Assembly (NCBI GenBank): GCA_958295725.1
Contig: OY282368.1
Coordinates: 1-64,000, forward strand
From: an uncultured Alphaproteobacteria bacterium
GTDB taxonomy: Bacteria; Pseudomonadota; Alphaproteobacteria; UBA2966
Reading direction: 5' to 3'
DNA: 64,000 nt
Part shown: in pieces, positions 11,535-19,848 of the stretch
How the letters are laid out: the number at the start of each line of letters is the position of its first letter
Position numbering within the stretch: the stretch's first letter is position 1
Program-made: the position numbers and the translations under genes
Notes under the pieces: model-generated
Told to the model about the DNA's origin: nothing
Databases searched by the model: none
The model's input: the letters and a program-made list of their open reading frames with translations, nothing else

Positions 11535-12371
11535 TCAGGGCCGCCGCGGCCCGTCACGGGATCCGGGTCCGGCGGACATGAGGTGCCCGCCGATGCGGAT
11601 GGGCGCTATGGAGGCGGCGAGCCCGCTCGAGTCGTCGGTTTCGACGTAGACGCCGCATAGCGTCGCGCTGCCCAGCGCCGGAGTGAATCGCCCGCCCGGG
11701 ATCTTGTTCACGAATCGGTTGATCGGCTCTTCCTTCTCCATCCCGATTACCGAGTCGTAGTCGCCGCACATCCCGAGATCCGTCTGGTAGGCGGTCCCGC
11801 CCGCGAGAATGCGGGCGTCCGCCGTCGGCACGTGGGAGTGCGTTCCCACGACCATCGAGACCCGTCCGTCGACGTAATGACCCATGGCGTTCTTCTCGCT
11901 CGTCGCCTCCCCGTGCACGTCGACGACGATGGCGTCGGCCTCGCGACCCAACTGGATGGGCGCCAGTTCCTCGTCGATGCGCGCGAAGGGATCGTCGAGC
12001 GGGTCCATGAACACCCGTCCCATCACCTGGACGACGACGACCCTTCGGTCTTCCGGCGTCTCGTAAAGCCCGACGCCGCGGCCGGGCGCGCCCGCGGGAT
12101 AGTTGCAGGGCCGTAGCAGGCGGTCCTCGTTGTCGATGAAGGTGAGGATCTCCTTCCGGTCCCAGGCGTGATTCCCGGTCGTGATCGCGTTCACGCCGGC
12201 ATCGAAGAACTCGTTGCAGATATCGCGGGTGATCCCGAAACCGCCGGCCGCGTTCTCGCCGTTGGCGATCACGAAGTCGAGGCCCAGCTCCTCCCGCAAG
12301 GCGGGAACGTGCTCGCGCACGACCTTCCGCCCCGAGCGGCCCACCACGTCGCCTACGAACAGGAGTTTCAT
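11535..12371 (-). CDS. YmdB-type metallophosphoesterase (TIGR00282 family)
   Basis: Calcineurin-like phosphoesterase; characterised relatives hydrolyse 2',3'-cyclic nucleotides, but the substrate here is not known. The ATG at 12371 overlaps the upstream stop as ATGA and gives 278 residues. Metal-binding motifs are visible in order: FVGDVVGRSG, ANGENAAGG, TTGNHAWD, VDVHGEATSEK and GTHSHVPTAD. GMCGDYDSVIGM near the C-terminus is also family-typical. It is translationally coupled to the 5-FCL gene. Confidence 0.92.
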   Translation of the reverse strand: MKLLFVGDVVGRSGRKVVREHVPALREELGLDFVIANGENAAGGFGITRDICNEFFDAGVNAITTGNHAWDRKEILTFIDNEDRLLRPCNYPAGAPGRGVGLYETPEDRRVVVVQVMGRVFMDPLDDPFARIDEELAPIQLGREADAIVVDVHGEATSEKNAMGHYVDGRVSMVVGTHSHVPTADARILAGGTAYQTDLGMCGDYDSVIGMEKEEPINRFVNKIPGGRFTPALGSATLCGVYVETDDSSGLAASIAPIRIGGHLMSAGPGSRDGPRRP

Positions 12372-12946
12372 GGGAATGTCCTCGCGGAGACCTCGGTGAC
12401 GACCCAGTCCAGGCGTTCGTCCGTTTCGTCGCGTGGAACGGCGTCGACCTCCTGTCCGGCGTAGGCGAACCCGACCGCCAGACAATACGCCGCCCCCCGG
12501 CGGAGCGAACGGATCGTGCGATCGTAGTAGCCGCCCCCGTATCCCAATCTGTACCCGTGCCTGTCAAATGCCAGCAGCGGCACGATCAGCACTTCCGGCG
12601 CGACGACAGGCGCGCCGGGAACGGGTTCTCTGGTGCCGAACTCGCCCCTCGCCAACGGATCGCCGGGTGTCCATTCGCGAAATTCCAGGGGCCGTCCGCG
12701 CCCGGCGATGGCGGGGAGGGCGCGGCGCACGCCCCGCCTTCCGAGCTCCGTCAGCAGCGGCCGCGGGTCCAGTTCGCTCTGGATCGGCCAGTAACCGGAC
12801 ACGATACGCGCCTCCGGCGCTCCGACCCGATCGAGAAAATTACGGGCGGCGAGCTCCGCGGCGTTCCGTGGCGCCGAGTCGCGCAGTTTCGGACGCCGCG
12901 TCCGGAGGTCCCCCCTCAGGGACGCCTTGGCGGAGATCTCGTCCAC
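12368..12946 (-). CDS. 5-formyltetrahydrofolate cyclo-ligase
   Basis: Converts 5-formyltetrahydrofolate to 5,10-methenyltetrahydrofolate with ATP. The 192-residue product (GTG start at 12946) contains SGYWPIQSELD, LPAIAGRGRPLEFREW and the phosphate-binding loop LGYGGGYYDRTI that defines the family. It ends with an ATGA overlap on the phosphoesterase gene. Its position just downstream of zapA and a probable 6S RNA on the same strand is the classic zapA-ssrS-ygfA arrangement. Confidence 0.93.
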   Translation of the reverse strand: MDEISAKASLRGDLRTRRPKLRDSAPRNAAELAARNFLDRVGAPEARIVSGYWPIQSELDPRPLLTELGRRGVRRALPAIAGRGRPLEFREWTPGDPLARGEFGTREPVPGAPVVAPEVLIVPLLAFDRHGYRLGYGGGYYDRTIRSLRRGAAYCLAVGFAYAGQEVDAVPRDETDERLDWVVTEVSARTFP

Positions 12947-12961
12947 GACATCAAGGAGACG

Positions 12962-13131
12962 CGGCCGACGGGACCGCCGCAGCCGTCGACGGAGCCGATC
13001 CTCTGTGGCCTGCCTGTGCAGGTGGGCGCCGCGTACCGGAACCGCGATCCCGGCAGAGACGGCTCCCGATAGATCGGTTTGACCCCAGGGACGATACCGT
13101 CGACGCGCAGGGCAGAACCCGCCGTCCCCTC
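12962..13131 (-). ncRNA. ssrS: Probable 6S RNA
   Basis: The 188-base gap between zapA and the 5-FCL gene is where 6S RNA (the regulator that traps sigma70 RNA polymerase) is encoded in many Proteobacteria. Read on the minus strand, the ends can pair over a long range: GGGAC near the 5' end with GTCCC near the 3' end, and GTCGACGG with CCGTCGAC further in. This leaves a long rod with a central open region. The pairing and the gene context support the call; a covariance search was not possible and the exact ends are estimates. Confidence 0.68.
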
Positions 13132-13134
13132 AAA

Positions 13135-13485
13135 CTAGGCGCTCCGCAACCGGTCGGCAATACCGTCGAGACGCGCCGCGGTCCGGTCGAGCGCGGCGTT
13201 CGCCGCCTCGACGGCCTCTTCCGCGGCCTTGCCGCCGGCCAGTTTCGTGTCGGAGATGTCCGACTCGAGGCGGGCGACGGAGTTGCGGGACTCGAACAAC
13301 TCGTCCGCGATGAGCAACCCGGTCATGAGCATGAGGCGCGCTTCGCCGACCTGGCCGATAGATTGGACCAGTTCGCCGACGATACGGTTCAGATAGCCCG
13401 CCAGCTCGATCAGATGGGCCTCCTCGCCGTCCTCGCAGGCGACGGGGTATTCCCGGCTGTTGACCGTCACCTTGACGTGGGCCAT
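13135..13485 (-). CDS. zapA: Cell division protein ZapA
   Basis: Small cytoplasmic protein that binds and bundles FtsZ at the division ring. Starting at ATG 13485 the product has 116 residues: MAHVKVTVNSREY then CEDGEEAHL, the conserved N-terminal globular domain, followed by LIADELFE and a C-terminal coiled coil. A GTG three codons upstream (13494) is possible but overlaps the previous gene. It follows the DUF4164 gene by one base and precedes the probable 6S RNA. Confidence 0.9.
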   Translation of the reverse strand: MAHVKVTVNSREYPVACEDGEEAHLIELAGYLNRIVGELVQSIGQVGEARLMLMTGLLIADELFESRNSVARLESDISDTKLAGGKAAEEAVEAANAALDRTAARLDGIADRLRSA

Positions 13486-13486
13486 G

Positions 13487-13786
13487 TCAGGCACTCAGGA
13501 CTTCGCGGAGACGCTTGATCGTCTCGTCCAGCCGGTCCCGGACGGTGTCCGCCGCGGTTTCCAGGACGCGATACTCGACGTTCGCGTCTTCCAGCGCCCT
13601 CGCGAGCGCGTCCTTTTCCGTCTGCAACGCGTTCAGCCGGGACTTCAGGGACCCGATCTCGGACTCGAGCGCCTCGATCCGCTCGGCGGCGGACGCCTCG
13701 GCCGCCGAGATCCGATCCGCGATCGCCTGCTCGAGCCGGTCGACCGACCGCTCCAGGCGCTCGGCGACCGAAACCTCTTCGCTCAT
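13487..13786 (-). CDS. DUF4164 coiled-coil protein
   Basis: A 99-residue, almost entirely helical protein with heptad-like repeats (ERLERSVDRLEQAI, LESEIGSLKSRLNALQTEK). Proteins of this kind occur immediately upstream of zapA across Alphaproteobacteria and match the uncharacterised DUF4164 family. The position and the one-base gap to zapA suggest co-expression and perhaps a role near the divisome, but no function is shown by the sequence. The 278 bases upstream (13787-14064) contain its promoter region and no gene I can support. Confidence 0.8.
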   Translation of the reverse strand: MSEEVSVAERLERSVDRLEQAIADRISAAEASAAERIEALESEIGSLKSRLNALQTEKDALARALEDANVEYRVLETAADTVRDRLDETIKRLREVLSA

Positions 13787-14064
13787 GACCTTCGTCCTTC
13801 CGCCCCGCCCGGCGGTCGGTCGACGGACAGTCGTCGTTCTGTTGCCGGTCTATCGAAAGGGGTTATCCGGCGACCTTCGCGGACAGCATAGAACCGGCGC
13901 CGACGCGCCGTCAACCGCGGAAACTCCCGTGCTGCCCGAACCGGACAATTCCGCTCGCCGCTCCCGACCGTCGCCCGGGCGGGCACGCCGGCCCGGTCGG
14001 CGGGCGTCGTTTTCGCCGGGTTCGGCGGCGAGGTCATGGAGCCGCCCCGGTCACGGCCTTTCGG

Positions 14065-14137
14065 CGCGAACCGAACGCTCTACCACCTGATGCGCAGGTC
14101 GAGCCCGATGCCGTGCCCGGTGTCGGCGGCGTTTTCC
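14065..14137. repeat. 73-bp direct repeat, left copy (autotransporter 3' end)
   Basis: Identical over 73 bases to 16771-16843; the match continues to 14141 with a single mismatch. It duplicates the last 19 codons, the TAG stop and a few bases after the stop of the autotransporter gene. The two copies flank a fragment of a type I restriction-modification operon. In this copy the coding tail is joined in frame to a truncated hsdS. Confidence 0.95.
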
Positions 14138-14367
14138 ATGCACGGCGTGATCTTCGCGAACAGGACATCGCCATCCTCGAACGATGTGAAACCCTTGGAG
14201 ACCTCCGCGAGAGGCCGTTCCTCTCGGACCGTGATCGTACCCGTTCGCTCGTCCACCGCGGCCATCGGCACAAAACTTACAACCATATCTTCCGGGCGAC
14301 CAGTTCTTTTCGCGCGCGGATTGACCGTGCATATATCCCCGAGAGGGACCCGAGCATACCCGCTCAT
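14080..14367 (-). pseudogene. hsdS remnant: type I restriction specificity subunit, N-terminal fragment
   Basis: From ATG 14367 the product reads MSGYARVPLGDICTVNPRA and continues with FVPMAAVDERTG, VSKGFTSFEDGDVLFAKITP and CMEN. These are the start of the first target-recognition domain of HsdS proteins. At 14137/14138 the homology stops and the frame runs into the repeated autotransporter tail (AADTGHGIGLDLRIRW) and its stop codon. The fragment is about 77 residues where an intact HsdS has about 400, so no specificity subunit can be made from it. Same strand as the YwgA-like and HD genes upstream. Confidence 0.85.
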
Positions 14368-14419
14368 CCCGCAACCGCCTTCCGTATCCCATGGTTCCGA
14401 CCGAGGATGACAGGCATCC

Positions 14420-14959
14420 TCACGGAGTTGCCGGCTTCGCACATTCCCAAAGGCCGAGGTCGCGCAGCAGGGCGATCGCCTTGTCGATGCGTTCCTTCGT
14501 CGCCTTGCGCGGCTTGCGCGCCTTCGTCTCCTCGACAGCGTCGGTTTCCCCCTTGCCGTAGTAGTCCCACTCGTCACGCAGGAAAACGACGGTCGCGGCA
14601 AGCTCCAGAACGATATCCGAAACTTTCCGCATCTTTTGCAACTGGGCGCGGGCTTTATCGGCGCTCAACTCGCCTAGATGCGCCGGGCTCTCGACCCCTT
14701 CCTTGGATCTGAAAACAGCATAGGGCACCCCGTGGCGACCCGGATGCTCTTCGATAGTGATTCGTTCTTCCGCCTGCGCATCGGTCAGTCCTTCGACGAG
14801 GTCGAAGGAATACGGCCCGTAATGATGATAAGTGAATCCCAGGCCGAAACTCGCGCCGCATTTGTCCAGAAGGTAGGCTTGTTTCTGCAAGCGCGTTCGT
14901 CCGACCAGTGTACCGCCGTTCAGCGCGATAAGACCGACCACGATCTTTTCCACGTTCAT
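14420..14959 (-). CDS. YwgA-like protein (COG3432 type)
   Basis: A 179-residue soluble protein containing VGRTRLQKQAYLL and YHHYGPYSFDLVEGL. These are the hallmarks of YwgA-type proteins, distantly related to the SocA/DUF4065 antitoxin-like fold. Biochemical function is unknown. The start overlaps the stop of the HD gene as ATGA, so the two are translationally coupled. The same pair, an HD protein plus YwgA, is found as ywfO-ywgA in Bacillus subtilis. Here the pair sits between hsdM and hsdS remnants, which suggests recruitment to a restriction or defence operon. The C-terminal lysine/arginine-rich stretch is followed by a short helix. Confidence 0.75.
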   Translation of the reverse strand: MNVEKIVVGLIALNGGTLVGRTRLQKQAYLLDKCGASFGLGFTYHHYGPYSFDLVEGLTDAQAEERITIEEHPGRHGVPYAVFRSKEGVESPAHLGELSADKARAQLQKMRKVSDIVLELAATVVFLRDEWDYYGKGETDAVEETKARKPRKATKERIDKAIALLRDLGLWECAKPATP

Positions 14960-16314
14960 CTCTCCATCTCCCCCAGAAGTTCTCCAAGCGTCTCCGCGGA
15001 CTCGGCATCCGGCGCATAGACACGCTGGATACGCTTCTCGTTTCGAAGCGTTTCCACAATCCGAGATGCATCAGCGATGTCCATCGGCTCGTCCATCTTC
15101 TGTCGCGTTTTCACCAGAACTTTGTTGAGTGCCGATCCATCGCCGAAGTCGTACCACTTGTAAGGCGCGATCAATGTGTCGTCGATGAGAACCCCGTCGC
15201 GGAATTCCACCGTTCTGCGATTCAGTTCTCGTTTGAAGCGAAGGAATAGATTGCCATCGGGCCGATCATGGGCACCGACGTCGACGCACTTGTAGAGCTC
15301 ACGCTCCCGGAGTCGTCGCGCCAATTCCGAAATCGACCGGTCTTTGTACGTCCGGTAGGCCGAGAGGGCGGACCAGATCGTCGAATCGTCGAGAGGGAGA
15401 TAGTAATCGAGAGTCGGATTTTCAGATGTAAGGTAGCGCATAACCGGTTCATGCCGCACAAGATCGCTATCCTTCATCCCCAATGCGACGCTTTCTAGAA
15501 GCGCCTCCAGCATCTTTTCCGCCGCCCTCGTGGTCTTGTGCATGTAGACCATCCGGTAGAGACGCGACCGGGCCTCCAGATACTCCTCTGCCACCTGTAC
15601 GCCCTTCGGACCGAGATAGAGGCACTGCGCCTCGACCGGATCGTCTGTGCCAACGGTGACGGTCCCGACCTCCAGGCAATCGAGCAACCAGTCGCGGTCG
15701 ATGTGCCCGAACTCCACTCCGGTCATCAGCCGGTCGCGCTGGATGTAGTCGAGCCGGTCGGCGTCGAACTGGCTCGAGACGATGGCGCTATAGATGTCTT
15801 TCCAGTCGTCCTCTCTCAGTAGAGCCCCGATTTTCTCGGGCAGGGTTTCGTCCGCCTCCCGCAGCACGCGGTTGACGTTCGTATCCCCCCGAACGATCTC
15901 GGCGCTCCAATCCTCATGTCTTCGGCGAAGTCCGGCCGCGCCGGCGGCGGCTTCGAACGCGTGGCTGAACGGCCCGTGCCCGATATCGTGCAGCAAGGCG
16001 GCCAGAAGCGCGACGCGCTCGCGGTCGAGGTCGCGCCCCCCACAGCGTCGCCGTGCGATGACATCGGCCAGCCGGCGCGCCATGTGATACACGCCGACGC
16101 TGTGGGCGAGCCGGCTGTGGGTCGCGCCGGGAAAGACGAGATCGGAGAACCCCAACTGTCGGATGCGGCGCAGCCGCTGGAACTCGGGCGCGTTCAGCAG
16201 CCTCCACGCGATCAGATCCGTTTCGTTCCGGTGAGGGTCGGTGCCGCCGCCGAACACGATCAGCCCGTGGACCGGATCCCGGATACGTTGTGTTCTCTTG
16301 TTGTTCTCTGCCAT
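14956..16314 (-). CDS. HD-domain phosphohydrolase (YwfO / COG1078 type)
   Basis: Predicted metal-dependent phosphohydrolase related to dNTP triphosphohydrolases. With the ATG at 16314 (MAENNKRTQ) it has 452 residues. HD motifs are visible in order: RIRDPVHGLI, EFQRLRRIRQLG, THSRLAHSVGVYHMA, ALLHDIGHGPFSHAFE (the HD pair), then SSQFDADRLDYIQRD, which supplies the last metal ligand. An alternative start at 16341 would overlap the hsdM remnant. All catalytic elements look intact, in contrast to the broken hsdM and hsdS on either side. Substrate is not predictable; dNTP or another nucleotide is the family-based guess. Confidence 0.85.
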   Translation of the reverse strand: MAENNKRTQRIRDPVHGLIVFGGGTDPHRNETDLIAWRLLNAPEFQRLRRIRQLGFSDLVFPGATHSRLAHSVGVYHMARRLADVIARRRCGGRDLDRERVALLAALLHDIGHGPFSHAFEAAAGAAGLRRRHEDWSAEIVRGDTNVNRVLREADETLPEKIGALLREDDWKDIYSAIVSSQFDADRLDYIQRDRLMTGVEFGHIDRDWLLDCLEVGTVTVGTDDPVEAQCLYLGPKGVQVAEEYLEARSRLYRMVYMHKTTRAAEKMLEALLESVALGMKDSDLVRHEPVMRYLTSENPTLDYYLPLDDSTIWSALSAYRTYKDRSISELARRLRERELYKCVDVGAHDRPDGNLFLRFKRELNRRTVEFRDGVLIDDTLIAPYKWYDFGDGSALNKVLVKTRQKMDEPMDIADASRIVETLRNEKRIQRVYAPDAESAETLGELLGEMER

Positions 16315-16324
16315 CGCAATCCGT

Positions 16325-16770
16325 CTAACCGACCGGGACATGCCGGGTCAAGGGCGAATCGTCCGAGACTTCTTCCCGCACCGCGTCGGCCAACCCTTCG
16401 ATCTCCCCGAGGATTTCCATCTCGATGGTGCGCAATTCCTCCAGGATTTCCAGCGGGTCGCGGTGCTCGACACGTTCGCGGCTTGCCGGCCGGTGGCGGT
16501 TGGCACTCAGGTTGAAGTCGGCGGCGCGGATGTCATCCGCTTCGGCGAACCACCACTTCTCCGTCCAGCCGGCCGGAAAAGGGAGGGTTGGCGAGGATGA
16601 CGTCGAAGCCCGTCACCGGCAGGCCGAGCTCGGCCTTCGCCGCCCGGTCGAGAGAACGCGTGAGCGCATCGCGGCGCAGGATGCTTACCCGATCCAGTCC
16701 GCGCAGGGTCAGGTTCATGGTGGCGAGGTGGACCGTCTGCGGGTCCACGTCGGCGCGATCGACGGCCTGC
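16325..16770 (-). pseudogene. hsdM remnant: type I DNA methyltransferase with deletion and frameshift
   Basis: Two pieces of an HsdM protein are joined. The first (from 16770) reads DVDPQTVHLATMNLTLRG and ends in FDVILANPPFSGRLDG, with the catalytic NPPF motif. At about 16560 the frame changes and the extreme C-terminus follows: EKWWFAEADDIRAADFNLS, DPLEILEELR, ending at 16325. The N-terminal half is missing, cut by the 73-bp repeat, and most of the region after NPPF is deleted. The gene cannot encode a methyltransferase. It was probably the first gene of an hsdM-HD-ywgA-hsdS operon. Confidence 0.85.
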
Positions 16771-16843
16771 CGCGAACCGAACGCTCTACCACCTGATGCG
16801 CAGGTCGAGCCCGATGCCGTGCCCGGTGTCGGCGGCGTTTTCC
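16771..16843. repeat. 73-bp direct repeat, right copy (autotransporter 3' end)
   Basis: Right copy of the repeat at 14065-14137, in the same orientation. It forms the genuine 3' end of the autotransporter coding sequence, whose stop codon is at 16786-16788. The hsdM remnant begins at the very next base on its left side (16770). Confidence 0.95.
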
Positions 16844-19212
16844 CTGCGTTCGGCCTCGATGCCCAGGTCGAACCCGGCGCCCAGGCCGAGGCGGACGCCG
16901 GCGCGCGTGTCGCGCTCGCCGCCTTGCGCCAGACCGAACCCGGCGTAGGGCGTGGCGGTTCCATGGCCGCCGAGCGCGGGCAGCCCGTAGCCCAGTTCCG
17001 TCTCCAGGCGCGCCTCGTTGCCGCCGCCGTCCGCCGGGCGCGCCACCACGCTCCCGTCCCACAGCCGCGCCACGCCGCTCCCGGACGCGCCCCAACTCGG
17101 CAACAGCCGGAACGACAGGCCCAGGCCGTCCGCGTCCGGGGCCAGACGCATCGACCCCGACGCGCCCCACTCCTCCACGTCTTTGTTGTGGGCGACAAGC
17201 GCGCGGCCCTCCGCCTCCACCGTCAGGCCCCGCGCCGGGTCCGTCCAGGACAGACCGCCGCCGGCCTCCAGGCCCGCCCCCGTCGCGCCGTCGCCGCCGT
17301 CCCAGCGCACGCCCGCTTCCAGCCTCGGCGTCAGGGACGCGCCATCCGGTAGCGCATGGGCCCGGCTCCCCTCCGCCGCCAGACGCAGACGTTGCGTCTC
17401 CGCCGTCACGCCGGCGATCGCTGCGCCGTTGTCCTTCACACGCCAGCGCGTCGCCTCCGCCGATCCCTTCGCCTCCAGAGTCGCGGGGCCTTGCGACCAC
17501 ACCGGCACGGACCCGCCCGCGGCCCCCGCCAGGAACCGGCTGTCCGCTTTCTGCGCCAACCGCTCGCGCAGGTCCGCGTCCACGATCTCGATCTCGCCCC
17601 AGCCGTAACCGGCCGCCCCCCACAGCCGCGCCCCGGCGCCCGCATCCCAGCCCAGGTAGGGCGTCAACGCCGTCATCCGGCTCTCGTGCGAACCCTTCAC
17701 CGCCGCGTCGCCGCTCCGGTCCGTGTACGTGTAGTCCACGTCGCTCGAGAACCACGACGCCGCCAGACCGGCCCGAAGGTCCGGCCGCAACGCCGCGTCC
17801 GCGCCCACATGGGCCGAGAACGCATCCCCCGACCAGTCCAGAGCATCCTCGTCCCGCGACAGGCGCCGCCAGTCGCCCGAACCCCACGCCACGACGCCGC
17901 CGGCGCCCGGACCGCCCTCGCCGTCTCCGGCCAGGCCGAAGGCGAAGGACTCGGCCCCCAACAGCTCCTTCCACGACACGTCGCCTTCCTCCAGGGCGCT
18001 CTCGTTGGCCCGTGCGAACCCCGCCGCCGTCTCCAGCCCATCGGCCACCGTGGGCGCCGCCGCATCGGGAGACTCCAGACGCCCCGTCACCGCGTCCAGC
18101 GCGCTCCCCCACAGAGCCCAGGACAACTCCGGCAACACCGCCTCGTTGATCGCCTTCAGGCGCACCCGCGGGGCCGCATCGTCGTCGTCGACAATCGTCC
18201 CCGTGCCGACGGCGGTGGCGAGGGTCGCGTTGGTCGGTGTGCTCAACGTGACCACCACCGTCTCGTCCGGCTCGTCCGTCGCGTCGCCGGTCACCGTCAC
18301 GTCGATCGTCCGCGTGGTGGTCCCCGCCGCGAATGTGAGCGTCCCCGCGGCAAGCGCCGTGTAGTCCGTGCCCGACGTGGCCGTGCCCCCGGTGCGCGCA
18401 TAGGCCACCGTCGCCTGCCGCCCGCTCGCCGCGCTCAAGCTGACCGTGAATCGCAGGGTCCCGCCCCTGGTCCCCGTCCCCTCCGTGACGCTCGGACTGT
18501 CGATAGAGAGCGTGGGCGTATCGTCGTCGGCAATCGCGACGGCGATGGTGAACGTCAGCTCGTCCGAGTCTCCGTCCGCGTCCCGCGCCGTCCAAGTGTA
18601 GGTCTTCGGCCCGAACGCCTCCGTCGGCGTCCCCGACAGCGTGCGAGACGTTTCGTCGAACGCCAGCCCCAGCGGCAGTTCCGCCGGCGTCAGCGCGTAG
18701 GTTATCGGCGGGTTTCCCGTCCCCTCCTTCAGAGGCAGCGTCACCGGATCGATGGCCTTGTCCACCGTGAACACCAGCGCCGGCTGGGTGACGCCGAACG
18801 CCAACGCCGGGCGCGTGTCCACGGACTCCGCCGTGTCGTCGTCCTCCAGCGTCAGCGTCACGTCGGACGGATCCTCGACGATGTCCCCCGCCGCCGTCCC
18901 CGAAACGGTCACCGTTTTGTCCGCCGCGTCCACGTCGTTGTCGTTCGCCGCGATCGTCACCGTCCCGGTGCTCGCGGTCTGCCCCGCCGGGATGGTCAGC
19001 GTCGTCGCGCTCGACAGCGCGAAGTCACCCGACACCGCCGGGGCCACCGCCGCCGCCGACACCGTGATCGTCGTCGCGGCGCTCGACGTCCGGTCCAGCG
19101 TCGCCGTCACCGTCGCAACGCCGCCGTTCTCCGAAATCGAGGCGGGCGTAAGGACCAGCGCCGCCTTCGGAGGCGGTACAAGAGAAACCCACTGGGTAAA
19201 GACAACTGATTT
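16786..19212 (-). CDS. Autotransporter: Calx-beta/Ig-like passenger and beta-barrel (main part, after a frameshift)
   Basis: Main part of a large outer-membrane surface protein. From the right it contains PPPKAALVLTPASISENGG and further Calx-beta-like modules (SVTEGTGTRGGTLRFTVSL, TFAAGTTTRTIDVTVTGD), a cadherin/Ig-like segment with PLGLAFDETSRTLSGTPT, and a C-terminal barrel of roughly 400 residues ending GIGLDLRIRW with a terminal aromatic residue, as in autotransporter barrels. The frame is closed by a TAG at 19213-19215, while the signal peptide lies in another frame just upstream. The gene therefore carries a frameshift, or a sequencing error there. Confidence 0.8.
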   Translation of the reverse strand, partial: KSVVFTQWVSLVPPPKAALVLTPASISENGGVATVTATLDRTSSAATTITVSAAAVAPAVSGDFALSSATTLTIPAGQTASTGTVTIAANDNDVDAADKTVTVSGTAAGDIVEDPSDVTLTLEDDDTAESVDTRPALAFGVTQPALVFTVDKAIDPVTLPLKEGTGNPPITYALTPAELPLGLAFDETSRTLSGTPTEAFGPKTYTWTARDADGDSDELTFTIAVAIADDDTPTLSIDSPSVTEGTGTRGGTLRFTVSLSAASGRQATVAYARTGGTATSGTDYTALAAGTLTFAAGTTTRTIDVTVTGDATDEPDETVVVTLSTPTNATLATAVGTGTIVDDDDAAPRVRLKAINEAVLPELSWALWGSALDAVTGRLESPDAAAPTVADGLETAAGFARANESALEEGDVSWKELLGAESFAFGLAGDGEGGPGAGGVVAWGSGDWRRLSRDEDALDWSGDAFSAHVGADAALRPDLRAGLAASWFSSDVDYTYTDRSGDAAVKGSHESRMTALTPYLGWDAGAGARLWGAAGYGWGEIEIVDADLRERLAQKADSRFLAGAAGGSVPVWSQGPATLEAKGSAEATRWRVKDNGAAIAGVTAETQRLRLAAEGSRAHALPDGASLTPRLEAGVRWDGGDGATGAGLEAGGGLSWTDPARGLTVEAEGRALVAHNKDVEEWGASGSMRLAPDADGLGLSFRLLPSWGASGSGVARLWDGSVVARPADGGGNEARLETELGYGLPALGGHGTATPYAGFGLAQGGERDTRAGVRLGLGAGFDLGIEAERRENAADTGHGIGLDLRIRW

Positions 19213-19723
19213 CTACTGCGAAGGTATCCCACGTAACTCTGAAGACGGCCCCGCCATTGTCGATCATGGCTTGCGTCGGTTCAAAATTCGACAACGTCTC
19301 AGATGCTCCGCTTCCTGCAGAAGCTCCTTCTGACTTGAGTGTCTCACAGCCAGTAGATGGGAACGGCGGAGCCACCCTCCTCCAGGGACAAGCGGAAATC
19401 CCAGCGTGGCGCCAGTTAAGACCCGCGCCGCCTGATCTGGCGATTGTGAATGACTGCTGAAGCATCAGCTTGCCTACGAGGCTCGTCGGGGTCACACCAA
19501 GCTGAGCCCAGTTACCGGCGCCCGGGCCCGGTGATGACCATTTGTCTCCCGGGTTCGGCGTCGTCTGGGCGAACGCCCGCGGCGCCAGAGCCGCGACCAT
19601 CACCAGCAGCAGGAGAACGGCCCGCGCCGGGACGCGAGAAGGGCCTCCTCCTCCTTTCCGGGGAAATCTCCGCCCCTGCGAGCCGGCGAGCGACCGTGAG
19701 CGTCGGAGCATGAACCATCCCAT
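19213..19723 (-). pseudogene. Autotransporter N-terminal part with signal peptide (separated by frameshift)
   Basis: From ATG 19723 (MGWFMLRRS) this piece has a charged N-terminus, a long hydrophobic core (AVLLLLVMVAALAPRAFAQ) with a clear cleavage site, and then a domain with WRHAGISACPW and VFRVTWDTFAVEISC. The reading frame continues past the junction into sequence that makes no sense as protein, while the real continuation (Calx-beta repeats) is in the neighbouring frame. A one-base shift around 19130-19212 would join the two. A second ATG at 19711 is also possible. Grouped here as the first exon-like piece of one damaged or phase-switched gene. Confidence 0.65.
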
Positions 19724-19848
19724 CGATTTTCTCCCTGTCTCCCGCGCATTCCGGTGAAGCCGCCTCGCATCCACGGTATTCGCGGCGGCCGGCTGCGCGC
19801 AGAGCGGCAGCGCCGCGAGGGCCAACGGCCAGAGGGCGATCATTAAGC

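Noticed and set aside
14138..16770. Transposon insertion
   Set aside because: No transposase, no terminal inverted repeats, and the flanking duplication is 73 bp, far longer than a transposition target duplication.
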